Part shown: one piece after another, positions 12,596 through 23,801 of the stretch
How the letters are laid out: every line of letters begins with the position of its first letter
How positions within the stretch are numbered: the stretch's first letter is position 1
DNA from: Mytilisepta virgata
Lineage: Eukaryota; Mollusca; Bivalvia; Mytilida; Mytilidae
DNA length: 64,000 nt
Direction: 5' to 3'
NCBI GenBank assembly: GCA_028015205.1
Contig: CM051516.1
Location: forward strand, 62,996,230-63,060,229
The notes under the pieces: generated by a model
What the model was told of the DNA's origin: nothing
Seen by the model: the letters and a program-made list of their open reading frames with translations, nothing else
The model's database searches: none
Translations under genes and position numbers: made by a program

Positions 12596-12965
12596 ACTGC
12601 CTCCGTGGTCTTGTGGTACCCTACTTGCCTCAAGTGTGCATGGAAGGTCGTGCATTTGACCCCCAGTCGGATAAAATCAAAGACATTAACATTGGTATTT
12701 ACTGCTTTTCTGCCAAACATGCGGCATCTAGGAGTAAGAGCAAAGATCGACTGGTTTTATAGGAGTCCGTATAACATGTCTAAGTGGGGCGATATGTCTC
12801 TGTGTACAGTTACCTTGTGTGCTAGCACATTAAAATTCTGGCTCAGGGTGTCGGTCTAGTACAAAGCAGAGATCATATTCATTTTCATATCAACATGTTC
12901 TCGTCCTGATATGCACCTGCTTCCCACTGGACGTTAACCAATAATCCATCCATCATCCATCCATA
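12596..12965 (+). mobile_element. tRNA-derived SINE (ATCC-tailed)
   Basis: A tRNA-like head has an A-box-like stretch (CTCCGTGGTCTTGTGGTA) and, about 40 bp later, a B-box-like GGTCGTGCATTTGACCC. A body follows that ends with CCCACTGGACGTTAACCA and a short ATCC/CATCC tail. The tRNA head plus a short tandem tail is typical of Pol III SINEs. It differs from the SINE family at 34048, 43638 and 62556. Ends are approximate, and no clear target duplication was seen. Confidence 0.55.
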
Positions 12966-13563
12966 TGCCAAATTGTATGTTTTACAATATTAGAGCTTTG
13001 ACATCTCTCAAGAAAGCAAATTGTCTTCTTTTTCTTGAGCAAAATAATGTTCAGATGTATAAATAGGATTTTAACTAAAGCATTGAGAATACAAATAATA
13101 CATTTTCATGTGGTAGTCAGGGTACTTAACAAGACAGGGCATGGGTATTTAACCAGTGTCATGTTGGCCAATCAACGGCAGAATTTATTCCAAATTGGGA
13201 GTATTACAATATCCCAGGCACTTCTTGTAAAGTTACTGGGGTACAACTACTGAAAAAAAATTGTGAATTTGGGATTTAGGTGCATGAAAGTGTAGCAGGA
13301 TAAAATGAGTAATTAGATCTCCATCTTTTCACCTCTAATAGTGGCAGAATAAATAAACAAAAGAGACATATAGTAAATATCTCTAAAGAATATAATTAAG
13401 ATTGACATATTAACATAAGACAAACGACTTTGAACTGAAGACTACCTAAAGATGTTTCTTGGTAATTAATTAGTCACCAATCTCATTTCAGACAGAACTG
13501 AATATTAAAAGACGACTTATAAAATTTTCAAAGATTATTTATAGTTTTAACTCTTTCTTGCAG
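12966..13563. other. Intron, no feature seen
   Basis: AT-rich intron sequence up to the acceptor TTTCTTGCAG at 13563. Nothing else was recognised. Confidence 0.45.
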
Positions 13564-13703
13564 CACCTGGAAGTGTTCAAGATTTGAATGTTACTAGACC
13601 ATCTGGTATATATACAGAAATGAATGTGGGCTGGAATATTCCAAAATTAAGAGAAAGGAATGGTATAATTAGAGGATATATTTTAAAACATAATATAAGT
13701 GGA
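13564..13703 (+). CDS. Internal exon, N-terminal half of an FN3 domain
   Basis: The acceptor is CTCTTTCTTGCAG and the donor is GTAAGT. The first two bases complete an Ala codon with the last base of the 11572 exon, and 46 codons follow, ending in phase 0. The product starts APGSVQDLNVTRPSG and has VGWNIP, then NGIIRGYILKH. These carry the FN3 hallmarks: a proline-rich start, the B-strand Trp, and the C-strand G-Y-x-L after an N-G turn. It continues in frame into the 19328 exon. It shares the host gene and phase pattern of the other exons. Confidence 0.78.
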
Positions 13704-13982
13704 GTAAGTTTAATTTCTGACAAGTTTTGTCATTAGATAATTCAAAAATTTTCTATATCTCCCCCAATCCCAGTGTAATTGAAATGTAGATTACATCTTT
13801 TGAACTGAGATTAACTGTGTGTATCACTGTGTGTTTGTTTATTCCACATTGGCTAGAGTTATAGGGAGAGGGTTGAGATCTCACAAAACATGTTTAACCC
13901 TGACACATTTTTGCACCTGTCCCAAGTCAGGAACCTCTAGCCATTGTTAGTGTTGTGTGTTTTTTTAATTTTGGTTCATTTT
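13704..13982. other. Intron between exon 2 and family H copy 2
   Basis: Short intron stretch with no feature recognised. Confidence 0.4.
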
Positions 13983-15394
13983 TCTGCAACTCTGCTGCAG
14001 CGAAGATAATCTTTAACTTATCTAGCTGACACTGCATAAGATTGTTAGCATGCTGGCAATAACTTTGTACTGAGCCATCTAACCTCTTTCTATGAATGCT
14101 TCCACATGTTTTACTGTTTGCGTATTGATACAATGTTTGAAAGTAGTGCAGTCTCCATTATCAGGGCCCCGTTCAACCTGAACCAGTCCCAGTTGTAGGC
14201 TTGAACATTAACTGGGGACATTTTGATCTCTTTCTTTTTAAATAGATTTAATAACATAATTCTTGTACAGTCCGACTCGTTATAAGCCTTTAATTTCGAT
14301 GTTTATACAATCCAGAAAGTGTGTCTCAAAGATAGCTCAAGTTCAAATACCTAATCTATTAATACGATCGTTGCTATGTCACATCGGCCTGTCTGCCGCC
14401 AGTTGAAAATTTAAACAAGTTCATGGTCAATATCGGTGGTCACATAACAGATATGAATTCCAACTCTCAGGTGTGCTGTTGGAGTTATTGATACTGTAAT
14501 ATTTTCATGAATATTTTTGTGTATGACAAAAAAATAAATAATTGTTTGTTTCCCAAAACCGGGCGCTGTCATTTTATCATCTTCGTACACATCTTTCTAG
14601 ACTATTATGTGTTTTTCGGAGAGGGCTTATATAGGTTTAGCTGGGATGAATCACGAATAAAATATTGTTTACATTAAATAATTATAAACAAATTCACCTT
14701 TAAGACAGAGTTTGCAGGCGTGCATTTTAATCAGATCGCAGACAATTCATTGCGCATGCTCAGAAACAGTAAGTACACAGGAATTCACGGAAAATGTCTA
14801 AATATAGATTCTCATTATATAACGGGAAAAAAAATATGCGAAGTGTGCAGTGCATTCTTATTTTAGAAAGGTACACTGTTTTATACGGAATGGAATAAAA
14901 GAAGCAACAATTAAGGTTACGGAGAGAGCACAAGGGTTATTAATAAAGCGCATGTATTATTTTTAAAATTATTAATTGACCCAATTTATTTTTGTCGATT
15001 CTATACTGGATCCATCTAATTTGACTCTCACGAAGATCGTTCGACTATTTTTGACAATTAGTAGAGCATATAAATTATCTGAACAGTATTTGGTCGTAAT
15101 ATCGACAATCTGGCAACACGGGAAATTCCTATGGAGCAACCATTTGACTCGATGGGGTGGTTTTGGATGACGATATATATATCCAAGAACAAGACTTATC
15201 AATCGTTTTTGAAATTATTATTTGTTATTGAATGTTTTTGGAATGACGTTACATCAGAGACATATAAATCATGTCTCTTGTTACATTTATCAAATTTCGT
15301 TCTCACTTATCCTTGGCAAAAGCAAAATAGGCTATATCGTCATTTTTCCCCTTCCAGTCTCAATACGGGGATATTTCAAAAATGCATTCGGAAT

Positions 15395-15600
15395 CTTTAG
15401 AAATCTGAAACAGTCTTATATACTGTTCCTCAAATATCCCCGTGTATCTCTGAAACACTGTCTTATATACTGTTCCTCAAATTTCCCTGTGTACCTCTGA
15501 AACACTGTCTTTTATATTGTTCCTCAAATTTCCTCGTGTATCTCTGAAACACTGTCTTATATACCGTTCCTCAAATTTCCCCGTTTAACTCTTTAATGCT
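15395..15600 (+). repeat. ~61-bp tandem repeats in family H copy 2
   Basis: Units contain CTCTGAAACACTGTCTTATA and GTTCCTCAAATTTCCC at a spacing of about 60 bp. About three to four units occur here but only about two in copy 1 (2690-2760), so the array has changed length since the copies separated. Confidence 0.6.
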
Positions 15601-16766
15601 GTCTGTCTGTCTGTCTTTTATTTCGTTATTTTCTTCAAATTGGATTACAATTTATTACGAAATAAATGTCATCAATTGAGATTTTGTTTGTTTTGTTTAT
15701 TCTGTAGTACTTCTTTTCTTAATGCATATAGTCAAATTGCACATATTTGGTTCTGAAAAATGTTATCATTTGAAAAAATGTAATGATAACAAGATATAGT
15801 GCTCACTATAATGATTAATAAGCACAACCATCAAAAATCAAAACAATAATTAATAAGAACCATAACTCTAATTTTTTAACCGTTTTATTATATCGATCTG
15901 CTGACCATCCACCATATTTTTCCACAGTCAAAACAAAGTTTCACAAAGGATGCCCACGTTAAACGAAGTCAATAACCATCTGATGTGGATAGGATAGTTG
16001 ATGGGCAATTCTAAAACAACCGGGGCATTGTGCGGTCTGTTATACTTATTCCGATTGCTCCTACTGGAAATTGCATACAAAAATCTTCATCTGGAGAACC
16101 GCTGAATGGATTGAAATGAAACATAGCATGAATGATCCTTATGATTTTCTGGCCAAGGGTTGTTACTTTGGTGCTGATCTGTCATCCATGATGACTTCTG
16201 CGGAAGACTTAGTTTAACATAGGACCTTACGGAAAGTACATACAGATGGCTTCTTCTTGAAAATATCTGAATGGATTGAAACCAAACATGGCATGGATGT
16301 TAATCTCAAGGTCTCTTATCAATGAACAAATGGAAATATCAGGTGAGCAATACAGGCTCCTTGGAGCCTCTGGTTTATTTACTTGCACATGCGATGTTTT
16401 GGATGCCACTTTCTTCTACTATCTTTAACTTTAGTTTTGTAAACACAGAACAAATATACAACTGTAATTTTTTTTTTTAATCAATTTAATTATCTATGTT
16501 AATTCTTTGTTTTATATGAACTCTTTTTTATTAGAATATCTCCCTTGTGCAGTGATCTGTCCTTTGATGGTTTTGACATAACCCCTTTTGGACATTTTGG
16601 TGATTTTGAATTGCTCTTCAACCTTTTGGATTATTGTATTGGATTTCAACATTTTAAGCCTTGAATACAACTAATGTGATTTAAATCGATGAAATGTGCT
16701 CATCTTGTGCATCAAAATTGGTATCAAAGAATTGTATTTTTACCATTAGAGTCAATATGCCACTGC

Positions 16767-17623
16767 CAGACCTGCCAACTATCCCGATTTTGGCGGTATT
16801 ATCCCGATTTTCATGCCTCAACCCGAATCCCGATATCGGGTTCCTAAAACAAGCAAAAAACCTGATTTTCATAAATTATACCCGAGAAAATGTTATTCTT
16901 ACCGATTTCCGGAGATATTATCCAATCAAATTCATCGTAGTATCTGATATTCGGGTCATGTTGATTTACCTGAGGATTGTCGATCTGTTTTGACACTAAG
17001 TATTATGTAAACATGTACACGTGCCTCAATAAAATCAATGATTTGTCAAAGTTTTATGGGTCTTAATTGGTAATAAAATTATTGATCTTTGTTATTAATA
17101 CCGATCAGCTTGGGAGTTACATAATTAACTGTTTTATTTTTTTTACTTATCATTTAATTGAGATTAATATTCTAATCAAGTTAACTATTCTTTAATCAGG
17201 TGAACATAGTTAATAATTATTTTAATAACTGATCAAAAGAATTTGGCAAATTAAACGTATAGGCTTGGATGCTGTTTGCACATTGAGACAATTGTTATAA
17301 AAAGGATATGTCATATTATGATAATTGGAATTGAATCATAACAGTTCAAACTATCACAATGGTTGTTACTCCACCCAGCAAGAAGAAACGTTTGCCATAA
17401 ACAAATGAACCAAATGAAAGAAACATCTTTACATAGAATGATACACACAGCATCAAAACAATCTCAAGAGTTCAAGAAACAAACCAAAATTGATCCTAAA
17501 TATACATGAAATACTTTCTACTGGACATTATAAAAAAAAAAAAAAAATAAGATGAAGCGATACATTTAAATTTTTTCCCCGGGGAAAATCCCCCATGGAG
17601 GTTTTCAAAAGTTGGCAGGTCTG
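16767..17623. mobile_element. 857-bp non-autonomous TIR DNA transposon
   Basis: The terminal inverted repeats are perfect over 13 bp: CAGACCTGCCAAC at 16767 and GTTGGCAGGTCTG ending at 17623. The target CACTGC is duplicated at 16761-16766 and 17624-17629. Family H copy 1 provides the empty site near 4248 (ATGCCACTGCTGGTG). The interior is AT-rich; a 99-codon ORF at 16694 begins outside the element and is not a transposase. TIRs beginning CAG would fit hAT, though a 6-bp duplication is short for that group, so the superfamily is left open. Confidence 0.8.
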
Positions 17624-18138
17624 CACTGCTGGTGGACTCTTAATCCCCGAGGATATCCCCATCTCAGTTGCTAGTGATTTGATACTAACCCGAAACTGAT
17701 ACTTAGAATATACTGTTACAAAAATGTAAAATTTTGCAAAACCTAAGGAGTATCTCCCTCGTACATTGCTATGTCATTAAAACGTTTTGGCATAACCCCT
17801 TTTGGTAATTTTTGAAATTTTGAATTGCTCTTCAACCTTTTGGATTTCAACATTTTAGGCCTTGAGCACAACTGATGAGTCGTAAATCACATCTTATGCA
17901 TCAAAATTGGTATCAAAGAATTGTAACTTTGATGATTCATAATTCAGAAAGTGACTGTTTACTGTTACACTTTAGAATATGTTATGTTGTATGATAGTTT
18001 AACGGTTTTTGTTAGCCTTTTTCTTTACCTCTTTTAGATCAAAATATTGAACTTTATTACTTGTTCTGACTTAACAGTTACATGAGTTATTTTAGTGAAT
18101 TACTGAATAAGTGAAAATGGTCAGAATGGACCATTTAT

Positions 18139-18400
18139 TATACCCCCTGCAAACACAGTTTTTTTTTTTTTGGGGGGGGGGGGGGTATATAGGAATTGTC
18201 TGTCTGTCTGTCTGTCCATGTACATTGTAAGTGCAACTCCTCCTAAACAGTTCAATGGATTTTGATGAGACTCTATATGAAGGTTGGGCATCATATGTAG
18301 ATATACATTAAAGAAGACAATTGTCGCGGGATGCTTGCAAAGGGAGATAATCCAAATTATGGGTTTGAAGTTTATAAGCTTAAACTCCTAGTATTGCAAA
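18139..18400 (+). repeat. Family G hairpin block in family H copy 2
   Basis: It begins TATACCCCCTGC, runs through a T run and a long G run (about 18174-18184), and closes with GGGGTATATAGG. TCTGTCTGTCTGTC follows, then one to two ~157-bp units. It is the counterpart of 5248-5780, with fewer units. Confidence 0.55.
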
Positions 18401-18755
18401 TGGGGTATCACTCAGTGAGGTCACTTACAGTTGTAGTTATTCATGGATTGTGATGGTCTTTAATCGACCTTTCAGCTTATCCATTAGTTGAATTTCTAGT
18501 TAAAGATATCCGTTCAACATAATTTCTAAATGGAATAGTATAAATATCTCCAAATTTGTTCAATGATCAACTATTCTATTGCACAATGGTAGATTTGAAG
18601 TAAATTTATTATATGTTAGTGCAGTATCGGCATGACTGTTAGTGCAGTATCAGAAACCCTGTTAAGACTCAAAACAACAATAAGGCATAGGAAAATGAGG
18701 TTAGTGCGAAAAATGTAGCAGTAGCACTGCAGATCAGCACTTCAGTGCTATGTTA

Positions 18756-18960
18756 TGTGTTGGAGTTTAGTGTGCCCTCCATTTTGCTGAGCTAGTATAC
18801 ATTATTGTTTAGGGGCCAGATGAAGGCCGCCTCCTGGTGCAGGATTTTCTCGCTGCATTGAAGACCCATTGGTAGCCATGAGCTGTTTTCTTCTCTTTGG
18901 TCGGGTTGTTGTCTCTTTGACACATTCCCTGTTTTCATTCTCTATTCTACTAAAAATAAA
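18756..18960 (+). repeat. Interspersed repeat tail (TTGTCTCTTTGACACATTCC)
   Basis: The stretch GGGGCCAGATGAAGGCCGCC to TTGTCTCTTTGACACATTCC and a closing TTTTCATTCTCTATTCT looks like a high-copy repeat end of a type I associate with mussel genomes. No coding sequence is seen, and its class is not determined from this window. Confidence 0.4.
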
Positions 18961-19327
18961 GATAAGTCTAGTTAACCTTTTGATTTTTTATATGTTGAAA
19001 TTGAATACAGGTATATCTTTACCTAACAGTTAATCAAATTTTATAAAAGTTACTTATGAGGATACCATGATTTCTGGTTATATGCCCTTAACCTCATTTT
19101 CATGCCCCATTGGACTGGTCATGTTTTTAGCATTAGGTCTGTTCTTTAGAAACTGAAGGGCAGATGAACAATAATGATATATCGATGTATTATAAGGAGT
19201 AATTTGTATACATCCATATGACAAATCATGATTATATGGCCTTGAACTAATTTTCACATTCCAGTCTCAAGGTTTAGTTTTCAGAAGTAAAAGTCTGTGC
19301 CTCAGTACTACTTCTTATTTTTTACAG
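18961..19327. other. Intron before third exon
   Basis: AT-rich intron sequence ending in the acceptor ATTTTTTACAG at 19327. No other feature was recognised. Confidence 0.45.
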
Positions 19328-19423
19328 GAAATGAAAACAGAAGGACTTGAGATAAATGCTGCTAACAAAAATCAGTTCATGAAATTGTTAGCAATACAGT
19401 CAGAAACGCATTATGAAATACAG
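19328..19423 (+). CDS. Internal exon, middle of an FN3 domain
   Basis: The acceptor is TTCTTATTTTTTACAG and the donor is GTAAAT. It is exactly 32 codons, phase 0 at both ends. The product ends with MKLLAIQSETHYEIQ, matching the FN3 E-F region (L-x-x-L...T-x-Y-x-I-x) just before the V-x-A motif, which is encoded by the next exon at 58359. The following intron is about 39 kb and contains the Ngaro element, the LINE nest and most of the Helentron-like copies. Confidence 0.72.
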
Positions 19424-19923
19424 GTAAATGTAAATAGTTACCAAAGTGGAGTGGATTGAAAAAATAAATACATTATTTAGTAAGACGATAGAGAACTGAG
19501 TCCAAATTAGTGACCCTTTGGACTTTTGAGATGGAAGGAGTAGAGAAAGGAAAAGAAAACTATTGGTAATGATCAAGGTCACTGTTACTGAAAAAAGAAA
19601 TTGTTTTTGTACGTCAGTTGTTTAACTTTAAGAAGCCTTTGCAGATGGAACCCTATTGATTTTAATTCAGTATGTAAAGATCAAGGTCATTTCAAAAGAG
19701 ATATATTAAGCCTTGTCCCTACATACGTCCGTCGATACATCCATCCATCCGTCTGTCTGGCTTCGTTAAGTTTTTGCATTTAGTCCATTTGTCAGAAATC
19801 TAATGAGATTTATCAATAACATTATTCCATTGCTGTCTTTTGATGTGAATTACACTAATAAATGTTTGCCTTTAATTTTCATATACTAGGAATCCATGGT
19901 GTTACAGCCAACACTCTTTACAG
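19424..19923. other. Start of 39-kb intron, no feature seen
   Basis: Intron sequence between the donor and the Ngaro element. It contains a short CCATCCATCC-like stretch near 19740. No repeat ends were identified. Confidence 0.4.
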
Positions 19924-20075
19924 TTATGGTCTAAGTCCACTATGTTCAAACGACCATAAATTATTTATGTGCGAAACTTGTCACCTGTATATTTGAGAAA
20001 TCCCAAAATCTCACATACAGAAGGGAAAAAACAAACACAAACAAAATATGATTTTGTCAGGCACGATGACCATAT
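19924..20075 (-). repeat. Ngaro split repeat B2
   Basis: Outer right-side repeat, starting on the + strand with TTATGGTCTAAGTCCACTAT. It matches B1 (20413-20564) over 152 bp with about two differences. Confidence 0.85.
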
Positions 20076-20254
20076 ATTATTATGCTGTCATAATACACAT
20101 ACTGATCAATGGTTCATAATTTAAAGTCCATAAATTTGAAACATTCCACTAAAAATCTCCGTCTTGATAGTATTCGAAATCTATAAAGAGACAAACATAA
20201 ATACATTATTATACAATTTTATATACATGTATATATAATCATAATAAATTTGAC

Positions 20255-20413
20255 TACTTATCTTTTACACCAACTTGGTCACCGCCCTAAACCTCGATAA
20301 CTAATTTTCGTGCGTAAATTTCTTATATACCACCCGCCAAATTCAAATCGGTTTTAGTATATAACTTTACTCATTTCTCAAATATTAATGCGCGTACCGC
20401 ACATAAATATATT
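20255..20413 (-). repeat. Ngaro split repeat A2
   Basis: It matches A1 (24538-24696) over 159 bp with about four differences. It ends AAATATATT and runs directly into B1, reproducing the junction expected of a circular intermediate. Confidence 0.85.
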
Positions 20414-20564
20414 TATGGTCTAAGTCCACTATGTTCAAACGACCATAAATTATTTATGTGCGAAACTTGTCACGTGTATATTTGAGAAATCCCAAAATCT
20501 CACATACAGAAGGGAAAAAACAAACACAAACAAAATATGATTTTGTCAGGCACAATGACCATAT
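20413..20564 (-). repeat. Ngaro split repeat B1
   Basis: Inner copy of B. It abuts A2 on one side and ends about 24 bp from the recombinase stop codon on the other. Confidence 0.85.
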
Positions 20565-20587
20565 CGATGTACAAAGAAATCAAGTGC

Positions 20588-21782
20588 TTATAAACCAAGA
20601 TTCTTTGATACGGATAATCTGTTCTCAATATCTTCGGATATATAACCATCTTTAGCTTGCTCTGATCGCCATCGACCATGTATTTTAAATAACCTATATG
20701 ACATGCCATTTCTGGCAGCCATAGAAGCGCCTCCTGATCTGAAGCTGTGTAAACCGAAATTCTGTTCGGAAACACCTATATTATGAAGTGCTTCTAACGC
20801 AATCTCTCTTGTTCTAGTGTACGACAGTTTTTCGCTTTTTGACCTTAATACAAATGCACCAGTTTTCCTCAAAAAAGTTATAGCGCTAAAAATGTATACA
20901 TCTGATTTTGTGTCTATATGAGCTGCTAGTAAATATTCATGTAAAATTTTTACAGGACATAAAGAACTGGTAATCTTTGAGATTAAAACATTTTTCCCTT
21001 TTCTGTAACAATCAGTTTTACTTTTTTCTATGTAAATTTCAACGTATTTTTCATAAAAAGTAATATTATTAGCTTTAATATCACATAACTCACTATATCT
21101 CAGAAAACCAGAATATGCTAAAGAACATAATGTTAATAAGCGTAAGTCTTTGAGTGTACGTGTTGTTTTGTTATACATAGTAAATAGCTTAAACATAATA
21201 TCTGAACTGATCAGTTTCTTCTTTTTTACAGGTCTAGATAAAGTACGCTTAGATGCTTCTACAATACACCTCACAATATCTGAATCACAGGGATTAATGA
21301 CCCCTGCTAAATTGTGTGCCCATCTAATACCATAAAAAGCGGACTCTATAGTACTGTAATGTTTGCTAGTATTCATCAGATATTGCAAATATAGACTAAC
21401 GTAAAGTTCTTTAAAAGGTAAAACAGATGATATCTCTGCATATCTCTAGCTCCATAACAAAAATCTTTTAAAAGCACCGGCATACTTTGACACTGTATTT
21501 TTAGCCTTAGAATCAATTACTGTTACTTGCAACTTATTAAAGAGTGATCTTAATTCTGGATGTGTAATAACATCTTCCTGTGACCAAAACCCGGCTTCAA
21601 AAATGTTCTGTAAATAAAACAATTCACCAAAATCACCAGTGTCAAAATACTATATATATACAATGTATGAAAGTAAAATAATCTTATATTACCTGTAAAT
21701 ATCCAAATATTTCAAAACGGTCCAGTGACCTAATATGTACAAAACGTCCAGTCCAGTGACCGACATATGTCCAGTGACACAT
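20588..21782 (-). pseudogene. Ngaro tyrosine recombinase (one stop, possible 85-bp intron)
   Basis: This would integrate the circular DNA intermediate. The C-terminal 266 residues (21388-20588) are uninterrupted and keep the full catalytic set: Arg in GFLRYSEL, Lys in KSKTD, HSFR (H-x-x-R), HGRW, and Tyr in KDGYI. Homologous sequence continues upstream in the same frame (SKYAGAFKRFLLWS, then FEAGFWSQEDVITHPELRSL), broken by one TAG at 21446-21448. Still further up, an 85-bp GT...AG segment (21692-21608) interrupts the frame; removing it joins GYLQ to NIFEAGFW, with an ATG at 21782. That intron is inferred. Otherwise the reading frame starts at about 21648. The catalytic domain looks sound but the ORF is not intact. 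Confidence 0.75.
21608..21692 (-). other. Candidate 85-bp intron in Ngaro recombinase
   Basis: On the minus strand TTTACAG|GTAATATAAG begins the segment and TTTTATTTACAG|AAC ends it. It is AT-rich, contains an in-frame stop and has a length not divisible by three. Splicing would remove the stop and restore one frame. TATTTACAG occurs at both ends, so a small insertion with duplicated flanks is the alternative. Confidence 0.4.
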
Positions 21783-21833
21783 CTCCTGAATGACCACCAG
21801 TGTGTTCTCTTATTCACATTCTGTAAATAAATA

Positions 21834-23770
21834 TCAGTCTGATGCATCTAATCGTACAGCTAAAATACACCCTTTAAAATCTCCTCTAGCAAAAATAGAA
21901 TTTACATTCTTTCCAGAAACTAAAATTCTATCAACTTCGTTAAACTCTAACACTTCTTTTACATAAGATCTATAAATTAAACCGTCATCAAATATCAACG
22001 GCCAAAACGGTGAAGATGGCCATTTAGGGACTATCAGAGTCCCCCTAGCTGTACATTTTACTAAATGATTTATAGCTCTAGACGCCTGACATACTGGGGG
22101 TACAAGCCAGTTGTTTTCCCCTTGCCAGTTACAAGTAAAGGCGTCAATAGCTTCTGATCCTGGATTCCAGTACAACAAATTAAATCTACACAATTTTTTG
22201 TTATCCATATTAGCGAATCTATCAATGGTATGTTTTCCCCATAAATTAGACAGAAAATCAAAAAACTCTGTAGATATGCCCTATAATTCTACTCAGAAAA
22301 TCAGCTTGTTCATTTTGCTCTCGAGGTATCCATATAACATTTATGGATATTCCGTATCTGATACATGTGTTAAAAATTGAAAGTGCCAAGTCCTGTAACT
22401 CTTTTACTTTACTACCCTTTTCTATAATGCTCACTGCGTTTTGATTATCTGTATACACAGTAATTGTACTATTATCAATCAAATGTACAAATGAAACATG
22501 AAAGCTCAATAGCCCTAACTTCTCTGCAAGTGGAGCTCTTATATTTTTCTATGTCATTCCACGCTTTATGCATAATATGTGCAGACCCTTGCACATATCC
22601 CGCTTCACCTGCATCACTAGCATCCATAAAAATGCTAAATTCATCTCTTTTAGGTACTAAACTAATTGGTTTTAAAATATCTAAATTATTTTTCCAAAAT
22701 ATCAATTCAAAAATTACTTCATTATAAAAATTGATGTTTACCAATTCATCCCAACTTTCTTTCTGGTTTATAACAGAAAATACAGCTCTAGTCATGATTT
22801 GTGTAACATTTCCTACAGCTGGAGTGAAAGAAATTACCTTCCCACAAAATTTAGCTAACATTCTTACCGCGACTTTCTTTGAATTGCTCAGAATAACAGT
22901 TATAAGCTCTTTCAAATCAGTCACTTTTGTATCCGGCAGTTTTAGAAAACAGTTTTCTAAATCCCAGATAAAACCAATCCATTTCACTTCTGATGAAGGT
23001 ACCCAAACGCATTTGTCTTTATTAGGTACAAAACCTGACCTAATAATATCAGCTTTAACTATATCTGAATGATCTCTACATACCTCAAAATTATCCGCAA
23101 CTCCAAAACCATCGTCCAAATAAACAACAATTTTGATGCCCTTTTTTCTCCTGTGAGCTACTAATGGTTTAACTACTTTAGTAAATACATAACCACTAGA
23201 CTTTAATCCAAAAGGTAAAACAGTAAAAACAAAAAATCTTTCAACTTTTTTAAATTTCCATGAAAATCCTAAATATTTCTGATGAGGGGGGAACACATCG
23301 ACATGATGATATCCGGATTTTAAATCAAATAAAAACCCCGCAGAATTGCTTTTTATATACTGTTTTGCCACTTTCCAGTCTTCAAACTTCACCTTGTTTA
23401 CAACCACCTGAGTATTAACATGTCTCAAATCTAGTACAAGTCTATGTTTACCTTTATAGTTAATTGATACCGTTAACGGATTGACTACATGCGGTCTACT
23501 CATACCTCCCGTACTAATCCACCTTTTAAGAGATCATTAATAGCATCACATACAAAACGTTCATTGTTCAAAGCTGATTTGTTATTATTTAATTTTACAG
23601 ACTTTGGTTCATTTATCAAAGGTATTTTATAACCATATCTAATAATATCTAAAATAAATTCTGAAGCATTTATACTTTCCCAAAACTTTACAGAAGATTT
23701 TAATCTGCCTTTAACATTTATATCTGTTAAACCTTTCTCATATTCAAAATAAGAGTGAGTTACAATGTTC
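21834..23770 (-). pseudogene. Ngaro reverse transcriptase-RNase H, frameshifted
   Basis: This would copy the element RNA and degrade the template. Order: an N-terminal part (23770-23505) with FILDIIRYGYKIPLINEP; RT core (23503-22475) with RLVLDLRHVN, FLFDLKSGYHHV (motif A Asp), VLPFGLKSSGYVF (motif B) and VVYLDDG (motif C YLDD); RNase H with IFMDASDAG, REVRAIEL and VYTDNQNA (Asp, Glu, Asp); and a DIRS-order tail with WNPGSEA, NNWLVPPV and WPSSPFWPL. Three frameshifts break it: near 23505, near 22505 and near 22275. The RT-RNase H-recombinase order without a protease or integrase fits the DIRS order. Confidence 0.82.
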
Positions 23771-23801
23771 TAATACCTTGAATGTCTCTTTATGTGATGT
23801 T

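Larger units (their letters stand above)
13983..18754 (+). mobile_element. Family H element, copy 2 (4.8 kb)
   Basis: The ends match copy 1: TCTGCA...CTGCTGCAGCGAAGATAA at the left, and AGCACTTCAGTGCTATGTT at the right. Inside it parallels 1479-6118, including a block of related ORF-like sequence at 14972-15500 (counterpart 2225-2824) that decays by stops in both copies and is not convincing as a gene. It carries one extra insertion, the TIR transposon at 16767-17623, and lacks the family G insertion of copy 1. A family A 3' end (CAGGTGAGCAATACAGGCTC) at about 16342 is embedded in the body. No transposition enzyme is visible. Confidence 0.65.

Noticed and set aside
16694..16993. 99-codon ORF across the left end of the TIR transposon
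   Set aside because: It starts in family H sequence before the transposon boundary and has no transposase features.
22731..23072. 113-codon + strand ORF
   Set aside because: Antisense shadow of the Ngaro reverse transcriptase, which carries the conserved motifs on the minus strand.
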